This document shows positions 23,918 to 32,723 of a stretch of DNA of 64,000 bases, one piece after another. Position 1 is the first letter of the stretch, and each line of letters begins with the position of its first letter. The notes below the pieces were generated by a model that ran no database searches, was not told the origin of the DNA, and saw only the letters and a list, made by a program, of their open reading frames with translations. This DNA comes from Seohaeicola_A nanhaiensis (lineage in GTDB: Bacteria; Pseudomonadota; Alphaproteobacteria; Rhodobacterales; Rhodobacteraceae), in assembly GCF_042654245.1 (NCBI RefSeq), contig NZ_JBHSGI010000016.1:68897-132896 (forward strand). Reading direction: 5' to 3'. Both the position numbers and the translations under genes were made by a program.

Positions 23918-24958
23918 ATGAGAATGAACCCGCTGGGCCGCACCGGCCTGATGGTCTCCGAGCTTTGCCTTGGCACCATGACCTTCGGCAACCAGACCTC
24001 CGAGCCCGAAGGCCATGCCCAGATCGACCGCGCGCTGGCCGCCGGCATCAACTTTATCGACACCGCCGAGATGTATCCGGTGAACCCGGTCAAGGCCGAG
24101 ACGGTGGGGCGGACGGAAGAGATCATCGGGACCTGGAACGCGGCCAACCGGGCGCGGCGGGGCGACTATGTGCTTGCCACCAAGATCGCCGGGGAGGGCA
24201 GCCTGGCGCGGGGTGGCGAACCGATCTCGAAGGACTCGATCCCGCGGGCGGTCGAGGCCTCGCTGCGGCGGCTGCAGACCGACTATATCGACCTCTACCA
24301 GTTCCACTGGTCGAACCGGGGCACCTACAGTTTCCGCAAGAACTGGAACTATCGGCCGAAGGGCGAGGCGCAGGCCGTTCTGGACCATGTCGAGGAGAGC
24401 CTGGAGGCGCTGCAGGCGCAGGTCGACAAGGGTAATATCCGCCATTTCGGGCTGAGCAACGAAAGCGCCTGGGGCACGGCGCAATTCCTGCGGGTGGCCG
24501 AGGCGCGGGGCTGGCCGCGGGTGGCGACGATGCAGAACGAATATTCGATGCTCTGCCGGCTCTATGACACCGACATGGGTGAACTGAGCGTGATGGAGGA
24601 TGTCGGGCTGATCGCCTTTTCGCCGCTGGGGGCGGGGCTGCTGACGGGCAAGTATCAGGACGGGGCAATCCCCGACGGCTCGCGCCGGTCGCTGGTGCCC
24701 GAGATGGGCGGGCGGGTGACGCCGCGGGTGTTCGATGCCGTGGCGGCCTATCTCGACATCGCCGCGCGGCATGGCCTGCACCCGGTGCATATGGCGCTGG
24801 CCTGGTGCCGGACGCGGCCGTTCATGTGCTCGGCCATCTTCGGCGCGACGACGATGGACCAGCTGGAGGTGGCGCTGCGGGCGGTCGATGTCGAGTTGTC
24901 GGAGGAGGTGCTGGCCGAGATCGACGCGGCGCACAAGGCGCATCCGATGCCCTATTGA
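23918..24958 (+). CDS. tas: aldo/keto reductase, Tas-like
   Basis: The 346-residue protein is an NADPH-dependent aldo/keto reductase, with catalytic Asp and Tyr in FIDTAEMYPV, Lys in VLATKIAG and His in YQFHWSN. Family features GLSNESAWG and FGATTMDQLE near the end also match. Length and the AEMYP and ATTMDQL segments match E. coli Tas, whose physiological substrate is not settled. I chose the ATG at 23918 (MRMNPLGRTGL), with AGGA at 23901-23909 upstream; a longer reading into the G-rich region is not credible. It converges on cdhR and is probably transcribed alone. Confidence 0.9.
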   Translation: MRMNPLGRTGLMVSELCLGTMTFGNQTSEPEGHAQIDRALAAGINFIDTAEMYPVNPVKAETVGRTEEIIGTWNAANRARRGDYVLATKIAGEGSLARGGEPISKDSIPRAVEASLRRLQTDYIDLYQFHWSNRGTYSFRKNWNYRPKGEAQAVLDHVEESLEALQAQVDKGNIRHFGLSNESAWGTAQFLRVAEARGWPRVATMQNEYSMLCRLYDTDMGELSVMEDVGLIAFSPLGAGLLTGKYQDGAIPDGSRRSLVPEMGGRVTPRVFDAVAAYLDIAARHGLHPVHMALAWCRTRPFMCSAIFGATTMDQLEVALRAVDVELSEEVLAEIDAAHKAHPMPY

Positions 24959-25035
24959 GCCGGGCGGCGGGGCAAGTCCCGCCCTGCGGACCTTCCAGCG
25001 TTTCGTTTGTGGACGGTCTGGTTTTTTGAGTATCT

Positions 25036-26016
25036 TCAAAGCGAAGAAGCCTGGGGTTTGCGGAAGTCCCGGGCCGGGCGGCCATGGGCGGCGCGGAAGG
25101 CGCGGGCGAAGCTCGACTGCGAGGCAAAGCCGGTGGCGAGCGCGATATCAGTCAGGCTGGCCGTGGTGTCGGTGACGAGGCGCAGCGCCTCGGCGAGGCG
25201 CAGCGCAAGGGCATGGGCCTGGGGCGTGGTGTTCAGCCGCTGGCGGAACTGCGCCTGCAGCGCGCGGGGGCTGGTGCCGAGGCGGCGGGCGATTTCGGCG
25301 ATGGGCAGCGGGCTGTCGAGCGTGTCCTCCATCAGCGCGCTGGCCCGGGCGGTCAGGGCGGAATGGCCGGGGCGGGCGACGTCGCGGCGCTGGGCGCGGG
25401 CCGGGTCGGGGGCGGCGTCGTAGATGAAGACGCCGGCGACGCGGGTGGCGAGCGCGGCGCCGCCGCGCGCTGCGATCAGGTGCAGCATCATGTCGATGGC
25501 GGGGGTGGCGCCGCCGCAGGTCATGCGCGGGCCGTCGACGTGGAAGCGGTCGCGCAGGACCGTCACGCCGGGGAAGCGGACGGCGAAACTTTCGAAGTCT
25601 TCCCAGTGGGTTGTGGCGCAGTAGCCGTCGAGCAGCCCGGCGCTGGCCAGGATCCAGGGGCCGCCGTCGATGCCGCCGAGGGTGGCGCCGGATGCTGCGA
25701 TGCGGCGCAGGCTGGCCTGCAGGGCGGGCGTGGTCTGGGCGGCGAGGTTGAAGCCGGCGACCACCAGCAGCAGGTCGCAAGCCCCGAGCCGCGCGATCGG
25801 ATCGCCCGGCACCGAGAGTCCGCCGGTGAGCCGGGCGGGGTGACCGGTGGCGGTGGCATAGGTCCAGTCGAACATGCGGCGCGGGGCGAGGCGGTTGGCG
25901 GCGCGCATCGGGTCGATGGCGGCGGCAAGCGAGAGCATGTTGGTCTCGTCCAGCACGAGCACCGCGACGCGGAGCAGGCTGTTGGCCGGAACGTGGATGT
26001 TATTCGCGGATTTCAT
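25036..26016 (-). CDS. cdhR: GlxA-type AraC regulator, probable carnitine regulator CdhR
   Basis: The 326-residue protein has an N-terminal DJ-1/PfpI-like ligand domain (about 15-190, with FNLAAQ and GGIDGGPWILASAGLLDG) and a C-terminal AraC helix-turn-helix pair (about 225-320, IAEIARRLGTSPRALQAQF and DIALATGFASQSSFARAF). This is the architecture of CdhR in Pseudomonas, which activates carnitine dehydrogenase genes. It is divergent from the carnitine operon starting at 26093, supporting the same job here. The ATG at 26014-26016 is taken as start; a TTG just before it is possible. Confidence 0.85.
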   Translation of the reverse strand: MKSANNIHVPANSLLRVAVLVLDETNMLSLAAAIDPMRAANRLAPRRMFDWTYATATGHPARLTGGLSVPGDPIARLGACDLLLVVAGFNLAAQTTPALQASLRRIAASGATLGGIDGGPWILASAGLLDGYCATTHWEDFESFAVRFPGVTVLRDRFHVDGPRMTCGGATPAIDMMLHLIAARGGAALATRVAGVFIYDAAPDPARAQRRDVARPGHSALTARASALMEDTLDSPLPIAEIARRLGTSPRALQAQFRQRLNTTPQAHALALRLAEALRLVTDTTASLTDIALATGFASQSSFARAFRAAHGRPARDFRKPQASSL

Positions 26017-26021
26017 CAAGT

Positions 26022-26035
26022 ATGATTCGTATCAT
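26022..26035. promoter_or_regulatory. palindrome between cdhR and the carnitine operon
   Basis: ATGAT (26022-26026) and ATCAT (26031-26035) form a perfect dyad around four bases. It lies 6 bp from the cdhR start and 58 bp before cdhC, in the only divergent promoter space. It is a candidate operator, possibly for autorepression of cdhR. The arms are short. Confidence 0.35.
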
Positions 26036-26092
26036 GCAAAGTGTGGCGCCCCAAGCCTCGCCATCCTGCGCCGCGAACAGAAGGAGATGCCC

Positions 26093-27001
26093 ATGCCGTT
26101 GACCATGAATCGAGAGGTTTTTATCACCTGCGCGGTGACCGGATCAGGGGGCACGCAGGACCGCAGCCCGCATGTACCGCGGTCGCCCGAACAGATTGCA
26201 AACAGCGCGATCGCAGCCGCCAAGGCCGGGGCGGCGGTCGTGCATTGCCATGTGCGGGATCCGGAAACCGGGGTCGGCAGCCGGAAACTTGAATATTATC
26301 GAGAGGTTACGGACCGCATCCGCGATGCGGAGGTGGATGTCGTGCTGAACCTGACCGCCGGGATGGGCGGCGATATCTATTTCGGACCGCCCTCGCAGCC
26401 GATGCCGGTGTCGAACGCGACCGACATGGCGAGCGCCGAGGAGCGGGTGGCGCATGTGGCCGAATGCCTGCCCGAAATCTGCACGCTGGATTGCGGCACG
26501 ATGAATTTCGCCGAGGCCGATTACGTGATGACCAACACGCCGGGGATGCTGACGGCGATGGGGGGCATGATGACCGACCTTGGCGTGATGCCCGAGATCG
26601 AGGCCTTTGATACGGGCCATTTGTGGTATGCGAAACAACTGGTTAGCGATGGCGTGCTGAAGGGACCGGCGCTGGTGCAGCTGTGCATGGGGGTGCCCTG
26701 GGGCGCGCCGGACGACTTGAATACCTTCATGGCGATGGTGAACAACGTGCCGCCGGACTGGACGTTTTCCGCCTTCTCGCTGGGGCGCAACCAGATGGCC
26801 TATGTCGCCGCCGCGGTGCTGGCCGGGGGCAACGTGCGGGTGGGTCTGGAGGACAACCTGTGGCTGGACAAGGGCGTGCTGGCGAAGAACGAGGATCTGG
26901 TGGAGCGGGCGAAGGTCATCATCGAGGCGATGGGCGCGCGGGTGATCGGGCCGGAAGAGGTGCGCAAGAAGCTGGGGCTGGTCAAGCGGGCTGCGCGGTG
27001 A
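26093..27001 (+). CDS. cdhC: BKACE-family enzyme, probable dehydrocarnitine cleavage enzyme CdhC
   Basis: BKACE (formerly DUF849) enzymes condense a beta-keto acid with acetyl-CoA and split off acetoacetate. The carnitine branch turns 3-dehydrocarnitine into betainyl-CoA. The 302-residue protein shows the zinc-binding HCHVRDPETG, the NLTAGMGG segment, and a GLEDNLWLDKG region near the end, all typical of the family. The second ATG (26093) is chosen because AAGGAG lies at 26081-26086, six bases before it. It leads an operon with the carnitine dehydrogenase-thioesterase fusion, which gives the substrate assignment. The stop overlaps the next gene by 4 bp. Confidence 0.9.
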   Translation: MPLTMNREVFITCAVTGSGGTQDRSPHVPRSPEQIANSAIAAAKAGAAVVHCHVRDPETGVGSRKLEYYREVTDRIRDAEVDVVLNLTAGMGGDIYFGPPSQPMPVSNATDMASAEERVAHVAECLPEICTLDCGTMNFAEADYVMTNTPGMLTAMGGMMTDLGVMPEIEAFDTGHLWYAKQLVSDGVLKGPALVQLCMGVPWGAPDDLNTFMAMVNNVPPDWTFSAFSLGRNQMAYVAAAVLAGGNVRVGLEDNLWLDKGVLAKNEDLVERAKVIIEAMGARVIGPEEVRKKLGLVKRAAR

Positions 27002-27597
27002 GCGCCGCTGTGCAGCAAAACGGGGGGTGTTCCGCGTGCACAACCCGTGCACGGCCCGTGCACCGCCGCATTGCGGCATTCCTGATGGTCCTTGCGCTGG
27101 CGGCCTGTGCGCCGGGTCCGCAGGGATACCGTGACGTGAAGACTCCGATGGGGGCCACGCTGCGGTTCGACGCGGCGCGGTTTGCCGGGGTCTGGCATGT
27201 GGTGGCGCGGATGGGTGAGGCGGGGGACGAACGCGCGCGGCTGGGCGAGGCCTTTGTCTTTGGCCCGCCCGGCAGCGGCTGGAGCGTGACGCGGGCGCGC
27301 GTGTCCTGCACCGGTTTCGAATGCGCCCAGTATCAGGAGACGCTGGCCGTGCGGCAGGTCGCGCCGGGGCGCATCGCAGTGGACGGCCAAACGTGGTGGG
27401 TGCTCTGGGTCGATGACGATTTCCGCACGGCGGCCATCGGCACACCGGACGGCAGCTTTGGCTGGATCATGGACCGCAAGGGGCCGCAAGGCATTTCCGC
27501 GGACCGGCTGGTGGCGGCGAAAGAGATCATGGAGTGGGCGGGCTATGACGTGAGCCGCCTGCAAACGGTGCAGGGACTGTTGGAGAACGTTCAATGA
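26998..27597 (+). CDS. lipocalin-like lipoprotein in the carnitine operon
   Basis: The protein of up to 199 residues has a lipobox LALAAC preceded by RRIAAFLMV, so it is an outer- or inner-membrane lipoprotein. The mature part resembles Blc-type lipocalins: RFAGVWHVVARMG near the front and a C-terminal WIMDRKG ... AAKEIMEWAGYDVSRLQ segment. Lipocalins bind hydrophobic ligands. The GTG at 26998 overlaps the cdhC stop (GTGA) and is the likely start, though it makes a long n-region; a GTG at 27058 would give a more ordinary signal. The ATGA overlap with the next gene shows tight coupling to carnitine catabolism. No such role is established to my knowledge. Confidence 0.75.
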   Translation: MSAAVQQNGGCSACTTRARPVHRRIAAFLMVLALAACAPGPQGYRDVKTPMGATLRFDAARFAGVWHVVARMGEAGDERARLGEAFVFGPPGSGWSVTRARVSCTGFECAQYQETLAVRQVAPGRIAVDGQTWWVLWVDDDFRTAAIGTPDGSFGWIMDRKGPQGISADRLVAAKEIMEWAGYDVSRLQTVQGLLENVQ

Positions 27598-29060
27598 CGG
27601 TGGCATCTATCATCGGTGGCGGTGTGATCGGCGGCGGCTGGGCCGCGCGGTTCCTGCTGAACGGCTGGGACGTGCGGGTGTTCGACCCAGACCCGGAGGC
27701 CGAGCGCAAGATCGGCGAGGTGCTGGCGAACGCCCGGCGCTCTCTGCCGGGGCTTTCGGATGCGCCGCTGCCGCCCGAGGGCCAGATGACCTTTCACGCG
27801 GATATGGCGGAGGCGGTGCAGGGCGCGGCGTGGATTCAGGAGAGCGTACCGGAGAACCTGGGGCTGAAGCACAAGATCCTCGCGCAGATTCAGGCGGTCT
27901 GCGATGCGGGGGCGGTGATCGGATCCTCGACCTCGGGGTTCAAGCCCTCGCAGTTGCAGGAGGGGTCGAACGCTCCGGGGCAGATCGTGGTGACGCATCC
28001 GTTCAACCCGGTGTACCTCTTGCCGCTGATCGAGCTGGTGCCTTCGCCCGCGAATGAGGCGGGGTTCGTGGAAAAGGCGGCGGAGGTGCTGCGCTCCATC
28101 GGTTGCTATCCCCTGCATGTCCGCGCCGAGATCGACGCGCATATCGCCGACCGCTTCCTTGAGGCCGTCTGGCGCGAGGCGCTGTGGCTGGTGAAGGACG
28201 GGATCGCGACGACCGAGGAGATCGACAACGCGATCCGGTACGGCTTTGGCATCCGCTGGGCGCAGATGGGGCTGTTCGAGACCTATCGCGTGGCGGGCGG
28301 CGAGGCGGGCATGAAGCATTTCATGGCGCAGTTCGGGCCCTGCCTGCAATGGCCCTGGACCAAGCTGACCGATGTGCCCGAGTTCACTGACGAGCTGGTC
28401 GATCTGATCGCCGGCCAGTCGGACGAACAGTCGGGGGCCTACAGCATCCGCGAGTTGGAGCGCATCCGCGACAACAACCTGGTCGCCATGATGCGGGCGC
28501 TCAAGGCGCAGGACTGGGGCGCGGGGGCGATCCTGAAGGGGCATGACGCGCGGCTGAAGGCGGGGACCGAACTGGTGGCCACCGCCGCCGATCTGACCGA
28601 GCCCAGGCCGGTGCTGACCTGTGCCCGTGCGGTGCCGCTCGACTGGACCGATTACAACGGCCACATGACCGAGAGCCGGTATCTGGACGCCTTCGCGCAG
28701 TCGACCGACCGCTTCATGGAGCTGATCGGCTGCGATGCCGCCTATATCGCGGCGGGGGGCAGCTATTTCACCGCCGAGACGCATATCCGCCACATCGACG
28801 AGGTGCACGCCGGGGCGCGGATCGAGGTGCGCACGCAGATGTTGCAGGGGGCAGGCAAGAAGCTGCACCTGTTCCATTCGATGTATGAGGGCGCGCGGCT
28901 GCTGGCGACGGGGGAGAGTTTCCTGCTGCATGTCGACCTGACGACGCGGCGGTCCTGCGAGCCGGGGCCACAGGTTCTGGAGGGGCTGGCGCTGATGCGG
29001 GCGGCGCATGGCGCGCTGCCCTATCCCGAGGGTGCGGGCGCGGCGATCCGGCGGCCATGA
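27594..29060 (+). CDS. cdhA: carnitine 3-dehydrogenase fused to betainyl-CoA thioesterase
   Basis: The 488-residue protein starts with a 3-hydroxyacyl-CoA-dehydrogenase-like domain (about 1-315) with the NAD motif IIGGGVIGGGWAARF and HPFNPVYLLPLIELV, as in L-carnitine dehydrogenase. A hotdog thioesterase follows (about 330-470) with DWTDYNGHMTESRY. The first domain oxidises carnitine to 3-dehydrocarnitine. The second would hydrolyse betainyl-CoA made by CdhC to glycine betaine, the job of separate CdhB in Pseudomonas. The fusion is known in several alphaproteobacteria. It overlaps both neighbours by ATGA. Confidence 0.93.
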   Translation: MTVASIIGGGVIGGGWAARFLLNGWDVRVFDPDPEAERKIGEVLANARRSLPGLSDAPLPPEGQMTFHADMAEAVQGAAWIQESVPENLGLKHKILAQIQAVCDAGAVIGSSTSGFKPSQLQEGSNAPGQIVVTHPFNPVYLLPLIELVPSPANEAGFVEKAAEVLRSIGCYPLHVRAEIDAHIADRFLEAVWREALWLVKDGIATTEEIDNAIRYGFGIRWAQMGLFETYRVAGGEAGMKHFMAQFGPCLQWPWTKLTDVPEFTDELVDLIAGQSDEQSGAYSIRELERIRDNNLVAMMRALKAQDWGAGAILKGHDARLKAGTELVATAADLTEPRPVLTCARAVPLDWTDYNGHMTESRYLDAFAQSTDRFMELIGCDAAYIAAGGSYFTAETHIRHIDEVHAGARIEVRTQMLQGAGKKLHLFHSMYEGARLLATGESFLLHVDLTTRRSCEPGPQVLEGLALMRAAHGALPYPEGAGAAIRRP

Positions 29061-29809
29061 GCCGGGTGCTGATCACCGCCGGGGCGTCGGGCATCGGGCG
29101 GGCGATGGCCGAGGCCTTCGGCGCCGCGGGCGCGCGGGTCTGGGTGGCGGATGTGGATGCGACGGCGCTGGACGACTGCCCGGCGGACTGGGGCCGGACG
29201 GTCTGCGATGTCAGCGACGAGGGGTCGGTGGCGGCCCTGTTCGGCGAGGTGGTCGCCGGGTTCGGCGGGGTCGATACCGTTTGCCTGAATGCCGGGATCG
29301 CGGGGCCCACCGCCCTGGTGGAGGATATCCGGCTGGAGGACTGGCACCGCTGCCTGGGGGTGAACCTCGACGGCGCGTTCCTTTGCGCGAAACATGCGGC
29401 GCCGGTGATGAAGGCGCAGATGGCGGGGAGCCTGATCGTCACCTCTTCCACGGCGGGGCTCTACGGCTATCCCAACCGCGCGCCCTATGCGGCGGCGAAA
29501 TGGGCGGTGATCGGGCTGATGAAGACGCTGGCGATGGAACTGGGGCCCTTCGGCGTGCGCGCCAATGCGATCTGCCCGGGTTCGGTGGAAGGCCCGCGCA
29601 TGGAGGGCGTGCTGGTCCGCGAGGCGGCGGCCAAGGGGATGACACGGGACGAGGTCTATGCCGGCTACGCCAGCGGCACTGCGATGGGGCGGTTTGTCGA
29701 GGCGAAGGACATCGCCGCGATGGCGGTCTTTCTCGCCTCCGACGCGGCGCGGCTGGTGTCGGGGCAGGTGATCGCGGTGGACGGGTTCACGGTGAACCCG
29801 GATCCGTGA
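29057..29809 (+). CDS. SDR-family oxidoreductase in the carnitine operon
   Basis: This 250-residue classical short-chain dehydrogenase has the cofactor motif ITAGASGIGRAM (8-19), NAG at CLNAGIAG, catalytic Ser in VTSSTAGLYGY, and YAAAKWA. The GASGIG pattern and the Asp after VWVAD near residue 35 suggest NAD(H) preference. It overlaps the preceding gene by 4 bp. Its substrate is unknown; possible roles are handling D-carnitine or a related choline-derived alcohol. Confidence 0.85.
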   Translation: MSRVLITAGASGIGRAMAEAFGAAGARVWVADVDATALDDCPADWGRTVCDVSDEGSVAALFGEVVAGFGGVDTVCLNAGIAGPTALVEDIRLEDWHRCLGVNLDGAFLCAKHAAPVMKAQMAGSLIVTSSTAGLYGYPNRAPYAAAKWAVIGLMKTLAMELGPFGVRANAICPGSVEGPRMEGVLVREAAAKGMTRDEVYAGYASGTAMGRFVEAKDIAAMAVFLASDAARLVSGQVIAVDGFTVNPDP

Positions 29810-29854
29810 GGGGGCGGAGGGCTGCGGTTTCCGCTTTGAAGGGTGAGCGAAACC

Positions 29855-30212
29855 ATGCTGGAGGACTTCATCGCCGGCCTCGGCGCTGGGCACTATGCGG
29901 CTTACCGCGTCCGGGGGCTGGCCGACTGGGGCAAAGCGACAGTCCGATGTCCTACAACGCCCTTCTTGTCGCTTACCGCCGTCGGCCCGATCCGGTCCGA
30001 CTGCCCGGGGGCGGCGCCTATTACGGTGCCGAGATGGTCGTTCTCGCAGGTCTCGGGGCGGACCCACGCGCCTGTCGGAGCTGGCCGAGGCAAGCGCGGA
30101 GGTGAAAGCGGCCTTTCTGAGCCAATGGAAGGCGCATCCCCTTTGCGCCTATGTGGCTGAAAGGCTGGACTGCTGGGAGGTCATCAAGGACGGGGCGGGT
30201 CAGTCGAAGTAG
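29855..30212 (+). pseudogene. decayed small gene split over three frames
   Basis: Protein-like sequence continues across two frame changes: MLEDFIAGLGAGHYAAYRVRG in one frame, then MSYNALLVAYRRRPDP and GAYYGAEMVVLAGLGADP in a second, then LSELAEASAEVKAAFLSQW to WEVIKDGAGQSK and a stop at 30210-30212 in a third. Each segment has codon use like the neighbours. I do not recognise the family. It overlaps the end of the convergent aldehyde dehydrogenase by 13 bp. Sequencing error is the other explanation. Confidence 0.4.
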
Positions 30213-31657
30213 CCGAGGATCGCCTTGGTCTCGAGGTATTCCTCGAGCCCCTCGCGGCCGTATTCGCGCCCGTTGCCGGATTGCTTGTAGCCGCCGAAGG
30301 GCGCATGGGGATCCCAGGCCGGGTAGTTCAGATGCACCTGGCCCGCCCGGATCCGCGCGGCGGTCTTGCGCAGCTGGATGGGGTCGGTGCCCTGCACATG
30401 GGCGCCCAGCCCGTAGATCGAGTCATTGGCGATGGCCACGGCCTCTTCCACATCGTCGTAGGGCAGGATCGCCAGGACCGGGCCGAAGATCTCTTCCCGG
30501 GCGATGCGCATGGAGGCGGTGACATCGGAGAAGACGGTGGGTTTGGAGAAGAAGCCGCGGTTCAGCCCGGCGGGCCGTCCGGTGCCGCCGGCGATCAGGC
30601 GCGCGCCCTGGTCGATGCCGGCCTGGATCATCCTCTGCACGCGTTCGTACTGCGCGCGGTTGGCGGAGGGGCCATGCGTGGTTGCGGGATCGGAGGGGTC
30701 GCCGACCACCATCGCCTCGACTGTCGCGCGGGCCAGTGTCTCGACCTCTTCCAGCCGGTCGCGAGGGACGATCATCCGGGTGGGCGCGCTGCAGGACTGG
30801 CCGACGTTGCGCATGGCCGCATTGACGCCGGGGGGGACGGCGCGGGCCAGGTCGGCATCGGGCAGGATCACGTTGGGCGACTTGCCGCCCAGTTCCTGCG
30901 CCACGCGCTTGACGGTGGCGGCGGCGGCGCGGGCCACCTCGACCCCGGCGCGGGTCGAGCCGGTGATCGAGACCATGTCGACCTCGGGGTGGCTGGCCAG
31001 ACGGGCGCCCACCACGGGGCCGGTGCCGTGGACCATGTTGAAGACGCCCGCCGGGACGCCCGCGCGATCCACCAGTTCGGCGAAGAGCGCGGCGCTGAGC
31101 GGGGAGAGCTCGCTGGGTTTCAGGACCAAGGTGCAGCCGGCCGCCAGCGCCGAGCCGACCTTGGCGGTGATCTGGTAGAGAGGCCAGTTCCAGGGGGTGA
31201 TCAGCCCGCAGACGCCGATGGGTTCGCGCAGCACGGCGGTGGTGCCGCGCCGGGTTGTGAAGGGATAGGCGCGCGCCACCTCGGCGGCGACGCGAAGATG
31301 TTCGGCGGCCAGAGGCACCTGCGCGGCGAGGGCCCAGGAGATCGCCGCGCCCATCTCGGCCGAGATCGCCCGGGCGATGCGGTCGGTGTCCTGGAGCACG
31401 AGTTCGCGCAGGCGGTCGATGAGGCGGGCGCGTTCCTCGGGCGGGGTCGCGGACCAGCCGGCGAAGGCCTCGCGCGCGGCGGCGACGGCGCGGTCGGTGT
31501 CTTCCACCGTGCCAAGCGCCACCTCGGCGATGACCTCTTCGGTGGACGGATCGACGACGCCGAACCGCTCGGCCGAGGCGGCTTTGGTCCAGGCGCCGCC
31601 GATGTAGAAGCGGTCGAGCAGACTGGCGGCGGTCACGGTGTCGGAAGCGGCGGTCAT
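30200..31657 (-). CDS. NAD(P)-dependent aldehyde dehydrogenase
   Basis: This 485-residue enzyme of the ALDH superfamily oxidises an aldehyde to its acid. It has TPWNWPLYQI, LKPSEL, the NAD-site FTGS variant SITGSTRAG, general base Glu255 in QELGGKSPN and catalytic Cys289 in NVGQSCSAPTRM. Length is typical. It is the last gene of a minus-strand cluster (cupin, GNAT, DSD1-type enzyme, ornithine-cyclodeaminase-like), 137 bp after the latter, so it may have an extra promoter. Nothing in sequence fixes the substrate; betaine-, gamma-aminobutyraldehyde- or malonate-semialdehyde-like substrates are possible. Confidence 0.92.
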   Translation of the reverse strand: MTAASDTVTAASLLDRFYIGGAWTKAASAERFGVVDPSTEEVIAEVALGTVEDTDRAVAAAREAFAGWSATPPEERARLIDRLRELVLQDTDRIARAISAEMGAAISWALAAQVPLAAEHLRVAAEVARAYPFTTRRGTTAVLREPIGVCGLITPWNWPLYQITAKVGSALAAGCTLVLKPSELSPLSAALFAELVDRAGVPAGVFNMVHGTGPVVGARLASHPEVDMVSITGSTRAGVEVARAAAATVKRVAQELGGKSPNVILPDADLARAVPPGVNAAMRNVGQSCSAPTRMIVPRDRLEEVETLARATVEAMVVGDPSDPATTHGPSANRAQYERVQRMIQAGIDQGARLIAGGTGRPAGLNRGFFSKPTVFSDVTASMRIAREEIFGPVLAILPYDDVEEAVAIANDSIYGLGAHVQGTDPIQLRKTAARIRAGQVHLNYPAWDPHAPFGGYKQSGNGREYGREGLEEYLETKAILGYFD

Positions 31658-31794
31658 GTCGTGGCCTTTCGGTCGGAAGTGCGGCTGGCCGGCAGGCTAC
31701 ATCGCCCGGCGCAGGCAAATCTGCGGAAGTCCGTCGCGGGGCAGCAGATCCGAACGAATCCGGGGCCGGGAATGGCAGGAAAGCCTGTGTCGGC

Positions 31795-32712
31795 TCAGCC
31801 GTTGGCGCGGATCACGGCGGCGGCGATGAAGAGATCCTGAAGCGAGATGCCGGAACTGTCGAAGACCGTGATGTCGCTGTCGTCCCTGCGTCCCGGGGCG
31901 GCGCCCGAGAGCACCGCGCCGATGGCGGTCAGGGGTGTGCCGGCGGGGGCGTGCTGGAATTCGCCCACCTCGCGCGATTGGTCGGGGAGGTCGCAGAACA
32001 GCCGCGCCCGGTCGTAGAGACCGGTTGGCAGTTCCTGCTTGCCGCGCCCGTCCGAGCCCATGCTGGCCAGGTGGGTGCCGGGGCGGATCCATTCGGCCTG
32101 GAACAGCGGCGCCTGGGCGCTGGTGGCGGTGACGACGATATCGGCGCTGCGGCAGGCGCTTTCGGCATCGGCGGCCGCCGTGGCGGGCAAGCCCTGCGCG
32201 GTCAGGCGGGCCACGAGGTCCGCGGCCTTTTCGGGCGTGCGGCCGACCACGAGGATGCGTTCGAGCGGTCGGATGCGGGCCAGGGCCTCGACCTCGAAGG
32301 CGGCCTGGTTGCCGGTGCCGAAGACGGTCAGAACCCTGGAGTCGCTGCGGGCCAGCGCGTCGGCGGCAACGGCATCGGCGGCGGCGGTGCGATAGGCGTT
32401 CAGCCGGCCGGATTCCACGATGGCGCCGATCCGCCCGATGGTCTGGTCGAACAGCAGGATCATCGAGCCGTGCCGGGGCAGCCCGACCGCGTCGTTGGTC
32501 AGGAAGTAGGAGCCGACCTTGACCCCGGCCATGTCGGCGGTGCTGGCGGATTTGAGGGTGAAGCGGTTGCGCGGATCGCTGGCGTGGCCGATGACCACGG
32601 GATAGCTGGCCGCATCGGGCTGGATCGCGGCGATCAGGGCGTCGCGGATGGCGGGATAGGCCATTTCGTGCGAGCCGAGTTCGGCGGAGCGGGCTTCGTC
32701 GATGAAGATCAT
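31795..32712 (-). CDS. ornithine cyclodeaminase / mu-crystallin family protein
   Basis: The 305-residue protein belongs to the OCD/mu-crystallin family, with the Rossmann motif VLTVFGTGNQAAFEVEAL and the region KVGSYFLTNDAVGLP. Family members are cyclodeaminases, alanine dehydrogenases or imine reductases; iminosuccinate reductase BhcD of the beta-hydroxyaspartate cycle is one. Met13 of the longer frame (ATG 32710-32712) is chosen because GGAGG lies six bases upstream. The neighbour encodes a DSD1/hydroxyaspartate-aldolase-type enzyme, so imine reduction in hydroxy-amino-acid catabolism is plausible, but BhcA and BhcB homologues are missing. Confidence 0.85.
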   Translation of the reverse strand: MIFIDEARSAELGSHEMAYPAIRDALIAAIQPDAASYPVVIGHASDPRNRFTLKSASTADMAGVKVGSYFLTNDAVGLPRHGSMILLFDQTIGRIGAIVESGRLNAYRTAAADAVAADALARSDSRVLTVFGTGNQAAFEVEALARIRPLERILVVGRTPEKAADLVARLTAQGLPATAAADAESACRSADIVVTATSAQAPLFQAEWIRPGTHLASMGSDGRGKQELPTGLYDRARLFCDLPDQSREVGEFQHAPAGTPLTAIGAVLSGAAPGRRDDSDITVFDSSGISLQDLFIAAAVIRANG

Positions 32713-32723
32713 GGGGGCCTCCG

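Noticed and set aside
25874..26092. Upstream extension of cdhC into cdhR
   Set aside because: AAGGAG immediately before the ATG at 26093 and the conserved N-terminus of the family fix the start there.
27035..27063. Three GTGCAC copies near the lipocalin-like gene start as an operator
   Set aside because: They lie within the likely coding region and read as ordinary in-frame codons of the N-terminus.
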